Assembly (NCBI GenBank): GCA_040401595.1
Contig: JBBAOE010000008.1
Span: 62,001 to 126,000 of the forward strand
Reading direction: 5' to 3'
Length of the DNA stretch: 64,000 nucleotides
DNA from: RFPW01 sp040401595
Lineage (GTDB): Bacteria; Pseudomonadota; Gammaproteobacteria; Burkholderiales; Burkholderiaceae_E
Part shown: positions 36,058-45,350 of the stretch, in pieces
How the letters are laid out: each line of letters begins with the position of its first letter
Position numbering within the stretch: the stretch's first letter is position 1
The notes under the pieces: generated by a model
What the model saw: the letters and a program-made list of their open reading frames with translations, nothing else
Databases searched by the model: none
Told to the model about the DNA's origin: nothing
Position numbers and translations under genes: made by a program

Positions 36058-37509
36058 ATGGGTATGATCGGAATGGACTTACGGGCTCGCCAACAGCTCG
36101 CCCTCACGCCTCGGCTACAACAGTCGGTCAAGCTCCTTCAACTCTCCGCCATGGAGTTCGAGCAGGCCCTCCGACAGGCCATCAGCACAAATCCCTTCCT
36201 CGAAGACGACGACCCCCATGGTGAGTTTGAGGCGGGAGCAGAGCCCCTCGATCTCGACCGGGCGCCAGCGTCCCTCGACGCGCCAACCGAGGGCCCCGAT
36301 GACGCCATTGAACAGATCCCGAGCGCCGAGGAAGCCCTCGAGGAGCGCTTTGATTTCGAGGTCCTGTCGGAGCGCACCGGCAGCAGCCACGAAACCGAAG
36401 ACAGTGACTGGACCGAGTGGGCTGAATCGACCACTTCCCTGCGAGATCATCTGCAGGAGCAGCTTCTCAGTCTGAGGCTGAACGCCCGGGATCTGGAAAT
36501 GGCCCAACTGATCATCGAAGCGCTCGATGAGGATGGCTATCTGCGCCAATCCCTGGAGGATCTCGCCAAGGTATCCACCCTCATCCCCCAGACCGAGCCG
36601 GAAGAGTTTCACACGCCCCTCAAGCTGATCCAATGCATGGACCCGCTCGGCGTTGGCGCCCGCGACCTTTCCGAATGTCTGACGATTCAACTCCGGGATC
36701 AGCTGCCCAGCCCAGAACGCGAAATTGCCTTGGCCATTGTCCGCGATCATCTCGGCGCCCTCGCCCGACGCGAATTCGCCCGCCTGCAGCATGCCGTTGG
36801 CTGCAATGAGTCAACGCTCAGAACGGCCCACGCCAAAATTCGTCGCCTGAATCCCCGTCCCGGCGCCTCATTCTCCAAAAACGAAGTTCGTTACGTGGTG
36901 CCCGATGTCATCGTGCGGCGCCATCGCCAGCAGTGGGTCGCCACCATCAACCCTGCGGTCCTGCCCAATATTCGGGTCAACCGCCGCTACGCCGAAATCT
37001 TTCGCCGCGCCCGCGACGCCAGTCATACGCAACTCGGGCAGCAGCTTCAGGAAGCCCGTTGGCTGGTGCGCAATACCGAACAACGATTCGCAACCATCCT
37101 CCGCGTCGCTGAAACGATCGTCGCCCGGCAGAAAAACTTTTTCGACTATGGCGATGTCGCGATGAAGCCGCTCGGGTTGCGCCACATCGCCAGCGAACTG
37201 GAGCTCCACGAATCCACGATTTCCCGAGCCACCGGCAACAAGTACATGTCGACCCCGCGCGGCATGTTCGAATTCCGACATTTCTTCTCAAGAGAACTGG
37301 ATACGGATACTGGGGGTACCTGCTCTGCCACCGCAATTCGCGCGCTGCTGCGCGAAATGATCACTGCCGAGGATCATGCGGCGCCCTTGTCGGATGTGCG
37401 GCTGGCCGACCAACTGGCCTCACAGGGCATCAAGGTTGCGCGAAGGACCGTGACCAAATATCGTCGTCTGATGCAGGTCCCACCCGTTGAGTTACGCCGC
37501 CTCAGTTGA
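36058..37509 (+). CDS. rpoN: RNA polymerase sigma-54 factor
   Basis: Protein of 483 aa. Region I is MDLRARQQLALTPRLQQSVKLLQLS in pattern, followed by an acidic region II; the core-binding and HTH domains are present. The DNA-contacting RpoN box ARRTVTKYR is at residues 461-469. ATG 36058 begins MGMIGMDLRAR; upstream in-frame residues from 35806 do not fit. The usual betaproteobacterial neighbours lptA, lptB, hpf and ptsN are absent. The 3' end overlaps convergent rlmB by 8 bases. Confidence 0.96.
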   Translation: MGMIGMDLRARQQLALTPRLQQSVKLLQLSAMEFEQALRQAISTNPFLEDDDPHGEFEAGAEPLDLDRAPASLDAPTEGPDDAIEQIPSAEEALEERFDFEVLSERTGSSHETEDSDWTEWAESTTSLRDHLQEQLLSLRLNARDLEMAQLIIEALDEDGYLRQSLEDLAKVSTLIPQTEPEEFHTPLKLIQCMDPLGVGARDLSECLTIQLRDQLPSPEREIALAIVRDHLGALARREFARLQHAVGCNESTLRTAHAKIRRLNPRPGASFSKNEVRYVVPDVIVRRHRQQWVATINPAVLPNIRVNRRYAEIFRRARDASHTQLGQQLQEARWLVRNTEQRFATILRVAETIVARQKNFFDYGDVAMKPLGLRHIASELELHESTISRATGNKYMSTPRGMFEFRHFFSRELDTDTGGTCSATAIRALLREMITAEDHAAPLSDVRLADQLASQGIKVARRTVTKYRRLMQVPPVELRRLS

Positions 37510-38242
37510 CCTTCACGGCGGCCGAACGCCGCCGGAACGACTCATAAAGGACGATGCCTGAGGCGACCGCCACGTTCAAACTCTCAACCTGGCCGGCCAT
37601 GGGGATCGAGACCACTTCATCGCATCGATCCCGAACCAGACGGCGTAGCCCAGTGCCCTCGGCACCCAGCACCCAGGCTGTCGCCGGGGTCAGGTCAAGC
37701 TCCCAAAGACTGACCTCCGATTGATCCGAAGTTCCAATCACCCGAATATCGCGCTCCTGAAGCTCGACAACCGTCCGTGCCAAGTTGGTGACCATGACAT
37801 AGGGGACGCTCTCGGCGGCACCGGCCGAGGTCCGGACAGCGACATCGGTCAGCGTGCAGGCCCGATCCTTGGGGGCAATCACGGCATGGGCCCCGGCGCC
37901 ATCCGCGACCCTCAAACAGGCACCCAGATTTCTTGGGTCCGTGACCCCATCCAATAAAAGAAGTAGCGGTGGAACCTGCAACCCATCGAGCAACGCGTCG
38001 AGGTCCAATACCGCTTCCAGTGCCCGGGCAACCGCCACGACCCCCTGGTGTCGCCCCTCCGGACATAAGGTGTCCAGCCGGGACGACGGAACCGCTCGGG
38101 CGACGACACCCGCAGCAGCCGCTAAGGCCACCAGATCGCGGGTTCTGCCGTCATCGCGACGCGCATCCACATACAGTTCCGAAACACTGGATGGATCTCG
38201 ACGCAACCGGGCGCCGACCGAATGAAAGCCATAAATCAACAT
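37502..38242 (-). CDS. rlmB: 23S rRNA (guanosine-2'-O-)-methyltransferase RlmB
   Basis: SpoU-class methyltransferase of 246 aa that modifies G2251 of 23S rRNA. It has the N-terminal substrate-binding domain beginning MLIYGFHSVGARL and the knotted SPOUT domain with LLLDGVTDPRNLGACLR, WVLGAEGTGLRRLVRDRCD and IPMAGQVESLNVAVASGIVLYE. It follows rnr on the same strand after 28 bases, the order rnr-rlmB known from many Proteobacteria. Confidence 0.95.
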   Translation of the reverse strand: MLIYGFHSVGARLRRDPSSVSELYVDARRDDGRTRDLVALAAAAGVVARAVPSSRLDTLCPEGRHQGVVAVARALEAVLDLDALLDGLQVPPLLLLLDGVTDPRNLGACLRVADGAGAHAVIAPKDRACTLTDVAVRTSAGAAESVPYVMVTNLARTVVELQERDIRVIGTSDQSEVSLWELDLTPATAWVLGAEGTGLRRLVRDRCDEVVSIPMAGQVESLNVAVASGIVLYESFRRRSAAVKVN

Positions 38243-38270
38243 GGATGTCGGATCGCGCCTTGCGGTGGGG

Positions 38271-40808
38271 TTATTTCGTACGGCGGGCGTTGCGTCGCGC
38301 TGAACGCTCGCCAGCCGCTGCGACGCGCCGCTCGGCCTGAACCTTGGCCACGGCAGCCGGCTTCCCTTTGACTGCCTTGATTACCCGCTTGCTGGGGCGC
38401 GCCGCAGATCCATCAAGCGGCGCAGATCCGCCCACCTCCCGGGCGGAGCGGGACGCAGCCGCTTCGACCACAGCGCGCGCGGTCTCGCGTTTGGGGACCA
38501 GACGAAATTCGATCCGGCGTGCTTCCAGATCCACCCGTGCGACCTGAACTTCGATCGGATCGGTCAGGCGGAAACGAACGCCAGTGCGCTCGCCGCGCAA
38601 TTCGTGCGAGGTTTCACTGTACTGAAAATAATCGGTACCGAGTTCCGAAACATGGACCAGACCTTCGACATACAGGGCATCCAGCGTCACAAAGACACCG
38701 AAGCTAGCCACCCCGGTGATCCGCCCCGAGAATTGCTCACCCACATGATTGCGCATGTACTGGCTCTTGAGCCAGGCCTCGACATCTCGCGAGGCATCAT
38801 CCGCACGACGCTCGTTGGCTGAACAAATCAGCCCGAGACGCTGCCAGCGGTCTGCGACTGCAGGGCGTTCCGGGCGTGCCGAGCTGCCGGGTGCGTCAAC
38901 CGACACCGCCTCGCGGCGCGCTTTCAGAGCGCTGCCAGAGCCCGCCGCTTCGTGAGTGGCGGACGCAGGTTTGGCCATTGCTGACCGGCGTCCCCGTGGC
39001 ATGGGCAGCCAGGCATCACTGTCTTGCGCAATAAAGGGCTCATGGCGTTCGCCGCGGATCAGCGCCTTGATGGCCCGATGGGTTACCAGATCGGGATAGC
39101 GACGAATCGGCGAAGTGAAATGGGCGTAAGCATCGTAGGCGAGGCCAAAATGTCCGGCATTGTCTGGCGAGTAAATCGCCTGCTGCATCGAACGCAACAA
39201 CATGGTCTGCAAGAGCGCGGCGTCCGGCCGATCGCGGATCTTCTCAGTGAGACGAGCGTAGTCACCCGGTTCGGGTTCTGCAGAGACGCCTAGCGATAAG
39301 CCGAGGTTACGAAGAAACTCGCGAAGGGTGGCCAGTTTCTCGGGGGTTGGCCCCTCGTGGACGCGGTACAGGCAAGGATGCTTCCCGCGATGGACAAAGT
39401 CTGCAGCGCTGACGTTGGCTGCAAGCATGCACTCCTCGATCAGCTTGTGCGCATCATTGCGAGTGCGCGGCACAATTTTCTCGATTCGACCCGCTGGGTC
39501 GACCACGATTTTGGTCTCGACCGTATCGAAATCAATCGCTCCGCGGCCGACACGCGCCTTGGACAGGACGCGATACAAGGCGTAAAGATGGTTCAGGTGC
39601 GGCACCAGCTCCGCGCGACGTCGGCTGGCCTGCGCATCGCGCCCGGACAAAATGTTCCAAACTTCGTCATATGTGAGTCGCGCAGCCGAATGCATGACCG
39701 CTTCGTAGAACTGATAGGCACGGCAAACCCCGTCGCCATCAATCACCATGTCACAAACCAGAACGAGCCGTTCAACCTGCGGATTGAGCGAGCAAAGTCC
39801 GTTGGAGAGCTTTTCTGGCAGCATCGGAATGACCCGACGGGGGAAATACACCGACGTCGAACGGGCCAGGGCTTCGCAGTCCAGCGCATCACCCGGGCGG
39901 ACGTAATGCGAGACATCGGCAATCGCAACCAGGAGGCGCCATCCGGCCTTGCGACGCGATTTTCCGGTCCCGACCTCACAGGGCTCACAGTAAACCGCAT
40001 CATCAAAGTCACGAGCGTCTTCACCGTCGATCGTGACCAACGGTACATCGCGCAAGTCCACCCGATCGCGAAGATCCGCGGGACGTACGGTATCGGGAAG
40101 GCTCTCGGCCAGAGCAAGCACTTGCGCCGGAAACTGATGGGGCACATCAAATTTACGGACTGCAATTTCGATTTCCATCCCAGGATCATCGATCTCGCCC
40201 AGCACTTCCACGATTCGCCCAATGGGCTGGGTATAGCCGGAAGGTTGCTCGAGAATTTCGACCGTGACCACCTGCCCGGGTTGCGCGATGGTCGGCTCGC
40301 CGGGCGGAATGAGAATGTCGTGCTTGATGCGCTGGTCCTCCGGCACCACGACCGTGATGCCGCGCTCCGAGAGAAGGCGGCCGACCAGACGCCGATTGGC
40401 ACGCTCCGTGACCTCGACGATCGTTCCCTCGGGCTTGCCACGACGATCGAACCCCGTGCGTTTGACCAGAACCCGATCGCCATGCATCGCCTTTTGCATC
40501 TCGCGAGGCGTCAGAAAAATATCGGGTCCGCCATCATCGGGTATCAGAAAACCAAATCCATCGCGGTGCCCGGAGACCCGCCCAGCCACGAAATCGAGCT
40601 TGCTCGCCAGCAGCAGAACGCCTTTGCGATTCGGCAAGAGCTGGCCATCTCGCTCCATCGCTGCCAGGCGTTTGCCGAGTACTTCGAGCGCGACTTCGGA
40701 GACGGAAAGCCGATCTCCCAACTCTTGCGCAGTCAATGGGGTATCTGCCTCGCGCAAGCAGGCGAGGATTGCTTCACGAGTGGGAACTGAAGAAGGCATC
40801 ACCGCCAT
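38271..40808 (-). CDS. rnr: Ribonuclease R
   Basis: Processive 3'-5' exoribonuclease, about 845 aa from ATG 40808 (TTG 40850 and ATG 40799 are alternatives). Order of domains: winged helix, two cold-shock domains, the RNB catalytic domain with DGEDARDFDDAVYCEP, and a C-terminal S1 domain with GRITGVASFGVFVTLDALYV. A basic Ala/Lys-rich tail follows. Between RNB and S1 an extra low-complexity segment of roughly 40 residues (Ser/Ala/Arg-rich) is present that E. coli RNase R lacks. The RNase II-like GERHEPFIAQ part is conserved. Confidence 0.95.
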   Translation of the reverse strand: MAVMPSSVPTREAILACLREADTPLTAQELGDRLSVSEVALEVLGKRLAAMERDGQLLPNRKGVLLLASKLDFVAGRVSGHRDGFGFLIPDDGGPDIFLTPREMQKAMHGDRVLVKRTGFDRRGKPEGTIVEVTERANRRLVGRLLSERGITVVVPEDQRIKHDILIPPGEPTIAQPGQVVTVEILEQPSGYTQPIGRIVEVLGEIDDPGMEIEIAVRKFDVPHQFPAQVLALAESLPDTVRPADLRDRVDLRDVPLVTIDGEDARDFDDAVYCEPCEVGTGKSRRKAGWRLLVAIADVSHYVRPGDALDCEALARSTSVYFPRRVIPMLPEKLSNGLCSLNPQVERLVLVCDMVIDGDGVCRAYQFYEAVMHSAARLTYDEVWNILSGRDAQASRRRAELVPHLNHLYALYRVLSKARVGRGAIDFDTVETKIVVDPAGRIEKIVPRTRNDAHKLIEECMLAANVSAADFVHRGKHPCLYRVHEGPTPEKLATLREFLRNLGLSLGVSAEPEPGDYARLTEKIRDRPDAALLQTMLLRSMQQAIYSPDNAGHFGLAYDAYAHFTSPIRRYPDLVTHRAIKALIRGERHEPFIAQDSDAWLPMPRGRRSAMAKPASATHEAAGSGSALKARREAVSVDAPGSSARPERPAVADRWQRLGLICSANERRADDASRDVEAWLKSQYMRNHVGEQFSGRITGVASFGVFVTLDALYVEGLVHVSELGTDYFQYSETSHELRGERTGVRFRLTDPIEVQVARVDLEARRIEFRLVPKRETARAVVEAAASRSAREVGGSAPLDGSAARPSKRVIKAVKGKPAAVAKVQAERRVAAAGERSARRNARRTK

Positions 40809-40886
40809 CGGTGTTGGTGTGCGGCGACTGGAGATGGGGCGGTTTGACAAAGGCGTTCCAGACCGTAAACTGATGGGCTTGGCGCG

Positions 40887-40917
40887 TTGATATTCATCAC
40901 GCGGACATTCCTAGGAT
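40887..40917 (+). promoter_or_regulatory. Possible promoter of tRNA-Leu
   Basis: TTGATA at 40887-40892 and TAGGAT at 40912-40917 are separated by 19 bases, slightly long for sigma-70, and stand 35 bases before the mature tRNA. The region is divergent from rnr. Tentative. Confidence 0.35.
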
Positions 40918-40952
40918 AGCCGACTTAGGTTGCAATTCCGAGGAACGTCATT

Positions 40953-41038
<86 letters not shown>

Positions 41039-41130
41039 ACCATTAAGTGACGACGCCTGAAACCACGCGTCGGTCAGCTTGAATACAAGCGAGTGGATCA
41101 GAATCCGGGCCCGCTGCTTGAACACGACGT

Positions 41131-41628
41131 TCAGCGGGTCAGGTCCGTCGGCAACGTCCGGTCGTACTTTTCAAACGGCTGGTGGATCCAGGGATCGCCC
41201 GACAAGCGCTCGGCCACATAATCCGGCTGAAAGCGTGAGGCGGCCTTTTGCCAGAGGACTGCGGTTCGCACTTCGGTGAATTGCGGCCATTTACGTTTCA
41301 GCTCGGGCATGAGCGAGACGAATGTCGATCCGGTATCGACCAGATCATCGACCAGCAACAGCCGTGGACCCCGCAGCGCCACCGTCGAGGCGATCGTTTC
41401 TCCGATCAGCAGCGATCCCTGCTCGGTCCCGGCATGTTCGCGATAGGAACTGGTGAACAGGACGCCCAGCGGTTTTCTGAAAATCCGCGAAAGGACATCT
41501 CCAACACGCATCCCGCCGCGGGCGAGACAGAGGATTTCATCGAAGTCCCACTCTGAGCGATGCACGCTCTCAGCCAGCCGTTCACAAAGCCGATCGTAGT
41601 CGGGCCAGTCGCAATACAGATGTTCCAT
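41131..41628 (-). CDS. Phosphoribosyltransferase, purine-salvage type
   Basis: Protein of 165 aa with the type I phosphoribosyltransferase PRPP-binding motif LLLVDDLVDTGST and an upstream LCLARGGMRVGD loop. It resembles the hypoxanthine/xanthine-type enzymes found next to purA in Betaproteobacteria. The exact base used is unknown. ATG 41628 begins MEHLYCDWPDYDRL and lies 12 bases after the purA stop, so it is probably cotranscribed with hisZ-purA. Confidence 0.85.
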   Translation of the reverse strand: MEHLYCDWPDYDRLCERLAESVHRSEWDFDEILCLARGGMRVGDVLSRIFRKPLGVLFTSSYREHAGTEQGSLLIGETIASTVALRGPRLLLVDDLVDTGSTFVSLMPELKRKWPQFTEVRTAVLWQKAASRFQPDYVAERLSGDPWIHQPFEKYDRTLPTDLTR

Positions 41629-41639
41629 GACGTGCAAAT

Positions 41640-42956
41640 TCAGTGGCGAAAGGGATGCCGTAACACGATCGTGTCGTCACGGTCAGGACCGGTGGAAACC
41701 ATATCGATCGGCGCACCGGTCAGTTCAGACAGGCGCTCGAGATACTTGCGCGCATTGACTGGCAATGCGCTCCACTGACGGACGCCAGCGGTTGTTTCAG
41801 ACCATCCGGGCAACTCTTCAAACACGGCCTCGCAGGCCTCGACCTCGTCAGCCCCGAATGGCAACATGTCGAGCGACTCGACGACGCCATCGGCACGCTT
41901 GTAGCGATAGGCCACCGCCACCCGGATCGTCTCGAGTCCGTCGAGGACGTCGAGCTTGGTCACGCAGAGGCCACTGACGCCGTTCAATGCGATCGTCCGC
42001 TTCAAGGCCGGCGCATCAAACCATCCGCAACGTCGCGCCCGGCCGGTCACAGACCCGAATTCATTGCCCCGTTGCGCCAGACGCTGACCGGTCTCATCGA
42101 ACAGCTCAGTCGGGAAAGGCCCTGAACCGACACGAGTCGCATAGGCTTTGGTAATCCCAAGCACGTAGGACAGGGCCTGAGGACCCACCCCAGCGCCGGC
42201 CGACGCCGCACCTGCGACGCAGTTGGAGCTGGTGACATACGGATAGGTCCCATGGTCCACATCGAGCAGTGCGCCCTGTGCCCCTTCAAACAGCAGGGGA
42301 TCCCCACGCGCGATGGCCTGTGCAAGCAGGGCGGGCACGTCCGCCACCATCGGACGCAAACGCTCGGTCAGCGGAAAGACGGTGTCGCAGACCTGATCCA
42401 AGGAAATTGCCGGAGCGCCAAGGTATTTCTCGAGTACAAAATTATGAAGCTCGAGCGCTTCTGCGACGCGGGTTCTGAAGCGTTCGGGCGCAAACAGGTC
42501 CCGCAGACGAAGCGCCCGACGTCCGACCTTGTCCTCGTACGCCGGCCCGATTCCCCGGCCGGTCGTCCCGATCTTGGCCTCGCCGCGACGGGCCTCCCGC
42601 GCCTGATCAATGGCCACGTGATACGGCAGGATCAGCGGCACGTTATCGGCGATCCGAAGCCGCTCGCGCACGGCCACGCCCGCTGCCTCGAGTTCATCAA
42701 TCTCGGCGAGCAATGCCCCAGGGGACAGGACCACCCCATTGCCGATGTAACAGATCACGCCCGCACGCAGGATTCCGGACGGGATGAGACGCAATACCTG
42801 CTTGCGTCCTGCTACCACGAGGGTGTGGCCTGCGTTATGGCCGCCCTGAAAGCGCACAACGCCCTTGGCCGACTCGGTCAACCAGTCAACGATCTTGCCC
42901 TTGCCTTCGTCACCCCACTGGGTGCCGATTACCACGACGTTTTGCGTCATTACCAT
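41640..42956 (-). CDS. purA: Adenylosuccinate synthetase
   Basis: First committed step from IMP to AMP. The 438-aa protein carries the GTP-binding GTQWGDEGKGKIVD, catalytic His in GGHNAGHTLV, the IMP-loop IGTTGRGIGPAYEDKV and the late GRARRCGWFDA and TKLDVLDGL segments. ATG 42956 and ATG 42950 are both possible. The gene follows hisZ after four bases, the common beta- and gammaproteobacterial hflC-DUF2065-hisZ-purA order. Confidence 0.97.
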   Translation of the reverse strand: MVMTQNVVVIGTQWGDEGKGKIVDWLTESAKGVVRFQGGHNAGHTLVVAGRKQVLRLIPSGILRAGVICYIGNGVVLSPGALLAEIDELEAAGVAVRERLRIADNVPLILPYHVAIDQAREARRGEAKIGTTGRGIGPAYEDKVGRRALRLRDLFAPERFRTRVAEALELHNFVLEKYLGAPAISLDQVCDTVFPLTERLRPMVADVPALLAQAIARGDPLLFEGAQGALLDVDHGTYPYVTSSNCVAGAASAGAGVGPQALSYVLGITKAYATRVGSGPFPTELFDETGQRLAQRGNEFGSVTGRARRCGWFDAPALKRTIALNGVSGLCVTKLDVLDGLETIRVAVAYRYKRADGVVESLDMLPFGADEVEACEAVFEELPGWSETTAGVRQWSALPVNARKYLERLSELTGAPIDMVSTGPDRDDTIVLRHPFRH

Positions 42957-42960
42957 TTTC

Positions 42961-44151
42961 TCAATCGGGAGGAGTGACGATCAGGCGCCGAACTTGCCAC
43001 GCCCCGTCCATGAAACACAACTCGCGGTCACACCGAAATTCTTCCTGCTCTTGCTCGTGACCTGGGAGAGTCTGCACGACAATCTCCCCTGCCGCACGAA
43101 GCCGAAGAATAGCCGCTGCAAGCCCACGATCATCTAGCCAGGGTGCGCGCACCGCTGGACTGGGCTCGACCAGGTCTGCAAGTGCTGCGAGCTCGCGAAG
43201 TTCAAGCGAAAACCCTGTCGCTGGTCGCCCCCGACCGAATACCGACCCAATGTTGTCATAACGACCACCGCGGGCAATGGCAGCCGAGCGACCGGATACA
43301 TAAGCCGCAAACGTAATGCCGGTATGGTACCGATACCCGCGCAGGTCACCCAGATCGATCGCGAGCGACGACCCACCCCGGCGGGCCAGCAGGGCCGAAG
43401 AGACAACTTTCTCGAGTTCGTCGAGTGCCCGCAGGACCGCTGGCACCGCCGGCAACTGAGCGCGCGCGCGCGTCAACACATCGGTGGGGTCGGATCCATA
43501 CAGCGCCGGCAGCGCCAGCAAGGCCGACATCACGACCGGTGAAAGCCCCGCCATTTGGGCAAGCATGGCCGACAAGCCAGGAAGGTCCTTGCGCTGAAAG
43601 AGCGGGAACAATACTTCTTCGTCAAGACGCGGATCTTGGCCCAGCAGGGCCCGCACCAGCCCGAGATGGCACAGATCGACCCTCACTTCATCGACACCAC
43701 CGCTACGCAGGGACGCGAGCATCAGGTCAATGGCCTCCAGATCCGCTTCGAGCCCCTCATGACCGTAGATCTCAGCCCCAATCTGGATGGGTTCACGGGT
43801 CGAACCGAGATTCCCAGGTCGGGCGTGCAAGACACTGCCACAGTAGGCGAGCCTGACGACACCGCTTCGATCAAGGCGCTGTGCGTCGATCCGCGCAACC
43901 TGAGGCGTCATATCCGGGCGCAGCCCTAAGGTCCGACCCGAGAGCTGATCGACTAGTTTGAAGGTCCGCAGGTCGAGATCACCGCCCCGCCCGATGGCGA
44001 GCGAATCGAGATGCTCCACCATCGGTGGCTGCACCAATTCATAACCGTATGATCGCGCCAGGTCGAGCAAGCGACGGCGTAATTCTTCAATCTGCCGCGC
44101 TTCGGTTGGCAAGATATCGGAAAAGGCTTCAGGCAATAGCCATCGCATCAT
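42961..44151 (-). CDS. hisZ: HisZ, ATP phosphoribosyltransferase regulatory subunit
   Basis: HisRS-like protein of 396 aa that forms a complex with the short HisG and regulates histidine synthesis. The start MMRWLLPEAFSDILPTEARQ and LGLRPDMTPQVARID are typical. Motif-2-like and motif-3-like segments GYRYHTGITFAAY and RGGRYDNIGSVFGRGRPATGFSLEL are recognisable, but charging is not expected. A true hisS is present at 51914-53278, consistent with this being HisZ. Two adjacent ATG codons at 44151 and 44148 could both start it. Confidence 0.93.
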   Translation of the reverse strand: MMRWLLPEAFSDILPTEARQIEELRRRLLDLARSYGYELVQPPMVEHLDSLAIGRGGDLDLRTFKLVDQLSGRTLGLRPDMTPQVARIDAQRLDRSGVVRLAYCGSVLHARPGNLGSTREPIQIGAEIYGHEGLEADLEAIDLMLASLRSGGVDEVRVDLCHLGLVRALLGQDPRLDEEVLFPLFQRKDLPGLSAMLAQMAGLSPVVMSALLALPALYGSDPTDVLTRARAQLPAVPAVLRALDELEKVVSSALLARRGGSSLAIDLGDLRGYRYHTGITFAAYVSGRSAAIARGGRYDNIGSVFGRGRPATGFSLELRELAALADLVEPSPAVRAPWLDDRGLAAAILRLRAAGEIVVQTLPGHEQEQEEFRCDRELCFMDGAWQVRRLIVTPPD

Positions 44152-44242
44152 AGGAACATCGCAGGGATCGATTGGAGAGACCTCAAGGGGCAGCCTTGGC
44201 GCAAAAGACAGACACAACAGCCCCAAATTCTGACACGAAGCG

Positions 44243-44419
44243 TCATCCGAACGCGACGAGCAGACCTCCAACAACAATTCCGCCCAGACCGATGAACCGA
44301 ATCTGCCCATCTTGCATCTGGGCAATTCGTTGCATGGTTTCCCGCCACATGGCCGGTGCGATAAAGGGGAGAACCCCTTCAAGCACCAGAACCATTCCCG
44401 CGATCGCCAAAATCGACAT
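44243..44419 (-). CDS. DUF2065 small inner-membrane protein
   Basis: Protein of 58 aa, MSILAIAGMVLVLEGVLPFI and so on, with an N-terminal hydrophobic helix, PAMWRETMQRIAQM in the middle and a second hydrophobic helix (GLGGIVVGGLLVAFG). This pattern and the place between hflC and hisZ match DUF2065. Its function is unknown. The ATG shares one base with the hflC stop (TGATG). It is too short for most gene lists but very likely real. Confidence 0.88.
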   Translation of the reverse strand: MSILAIAGMVLVLEGVLPFIAPAMWRETMQRIAQMQDGQIRFIGLGGIVVGGLLVAFG

Positions 44420-45333
44420 CAACGGCGTGCAGCGTTGCCTGAAGGAGCGGGTTCCCCGGGTGCCGCCCGCCCACCACTGGAGCGGAAAAACCGGAAAAAA
44501 TCTGAGGAAGGATCGAGCACCATGACATCAGATCGATTGCGAAACGACGCCCGGTAGGCCTCCAGAGACCGATAGAACTGGGCGAACTGGGGATCCTGAC
44601 CAAAGGATTTGGCGTAAATCGCCGAGGCGTTGCCATCGCCCTCCCCCTTGGTCGCTTGGGCATCCCGATACGCTTCGGCGAGAATCACTTCGCGCTGCCG
44701 ATCTGCGTCTGCGCGAATTTTTTCACTTTCGGCAGAACCGGTTGCGCGCCGTTCATTAGCCACGCGTTTACGCTCAGCCTGCATCCGATCAAAGACGCGC
44801 TCGCTCACCTCGGGAGCAAAATCGACCCGTTTCATGCGCACATCAATGATCTCGGCGCCAATTTGCTTGGCATCTTCGGCCACCTTGTTGCGCACGCTCG
44901 TCATCATCAGTTCACGCTCACCCGAAATCATGTCGGAGACGGTGCGTTTGGCGATTTCGTTATTCATGGCGTCACGCACACTGCGCGAAATCCGGTCTGC
45001 CCCGATGAGTTCACTCCCGCCAACCGAGACCACAAAACGCTTTGGATCGGCGATGCGCCATTTCACGAATGAATCCACCAGCACGTTGAGCTTTTCACTG
45101 GTGATGAACCGATCCACATCAGCGGTATCGATCGTGAGGATGCGCTTATCGAAGTACGTAATGCTCTGGATAAGCGGAACTTTCAGGTAAAGCCCGGGTT
45201 GATCGATGACGCGGCGGATCTCTCCGATCTGGCGCACCACGGCATATTCGCGCTGGTCCACCATGAACAGGCTGGCGCTGCTCACCACAAATAGCGTCAG
45301 GGCAACCAGCCCCGCAAACAGAATTCGTTGCAT
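44419..45333 (-). CDS. hflC: HflC, SPFH-domain protease modulator
   Basis: Protein of 304 aa with an N-terminal membrane anchor (residues 4-23), the SPFH/band 7 domain, and a coiled-coil segment (DRMQAERKRVANERRATGS). With HflK it forms a large periplasmic cage around the FtsH protease. The C terminus is an extended Arg/Gly/Pro-rich tail. It lies 17 bases after hflK. Confidence 0.95.
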   Translation of the reverse strand: MQRILFAGLVALTLFVVSSASLFMVDQREYAVVRQIGEIRRVIDQPGLYLKVPLIQSITYFDKRILTIDTADVDRFITSEKLNVLVDSFVKWRIADPKRFVVSVGGSELIGADRISRSVRDAMNNEIAKRTVSDMISGERELMMTSVRNKVAEDAKQIGAEIIDVRMKRVDFAPEVSERVFDRMQAERKRVANERRATGSAESEKIRADADRQREVILAEAYRDAQATKGEGDGNASAIYAKSFGQDPQFAQFYRSLEAYRASFRNRSDVMVLDPSSDFFRFFRSSGGRAAPGEPAPSGNAARR

Positions 45334-45350
45334 GTCAGTGCTCCAGCCTA

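Noticed and set aside
39357..40790. Plus-strand open frame of 477 codons opposite rnr
   Set aside because: It has no recognisable domain or ribosome site, and the minus strand encodes a complete RNase R. GC-rich third positions produce long antisense frames.
42961..44151. Second histidyl-tRNA synthetase
   Set aside because: The N terminus and context with hflC, DUF2065 and purA fit HisZ, and a complete HisS is encoded at 51914-53278.
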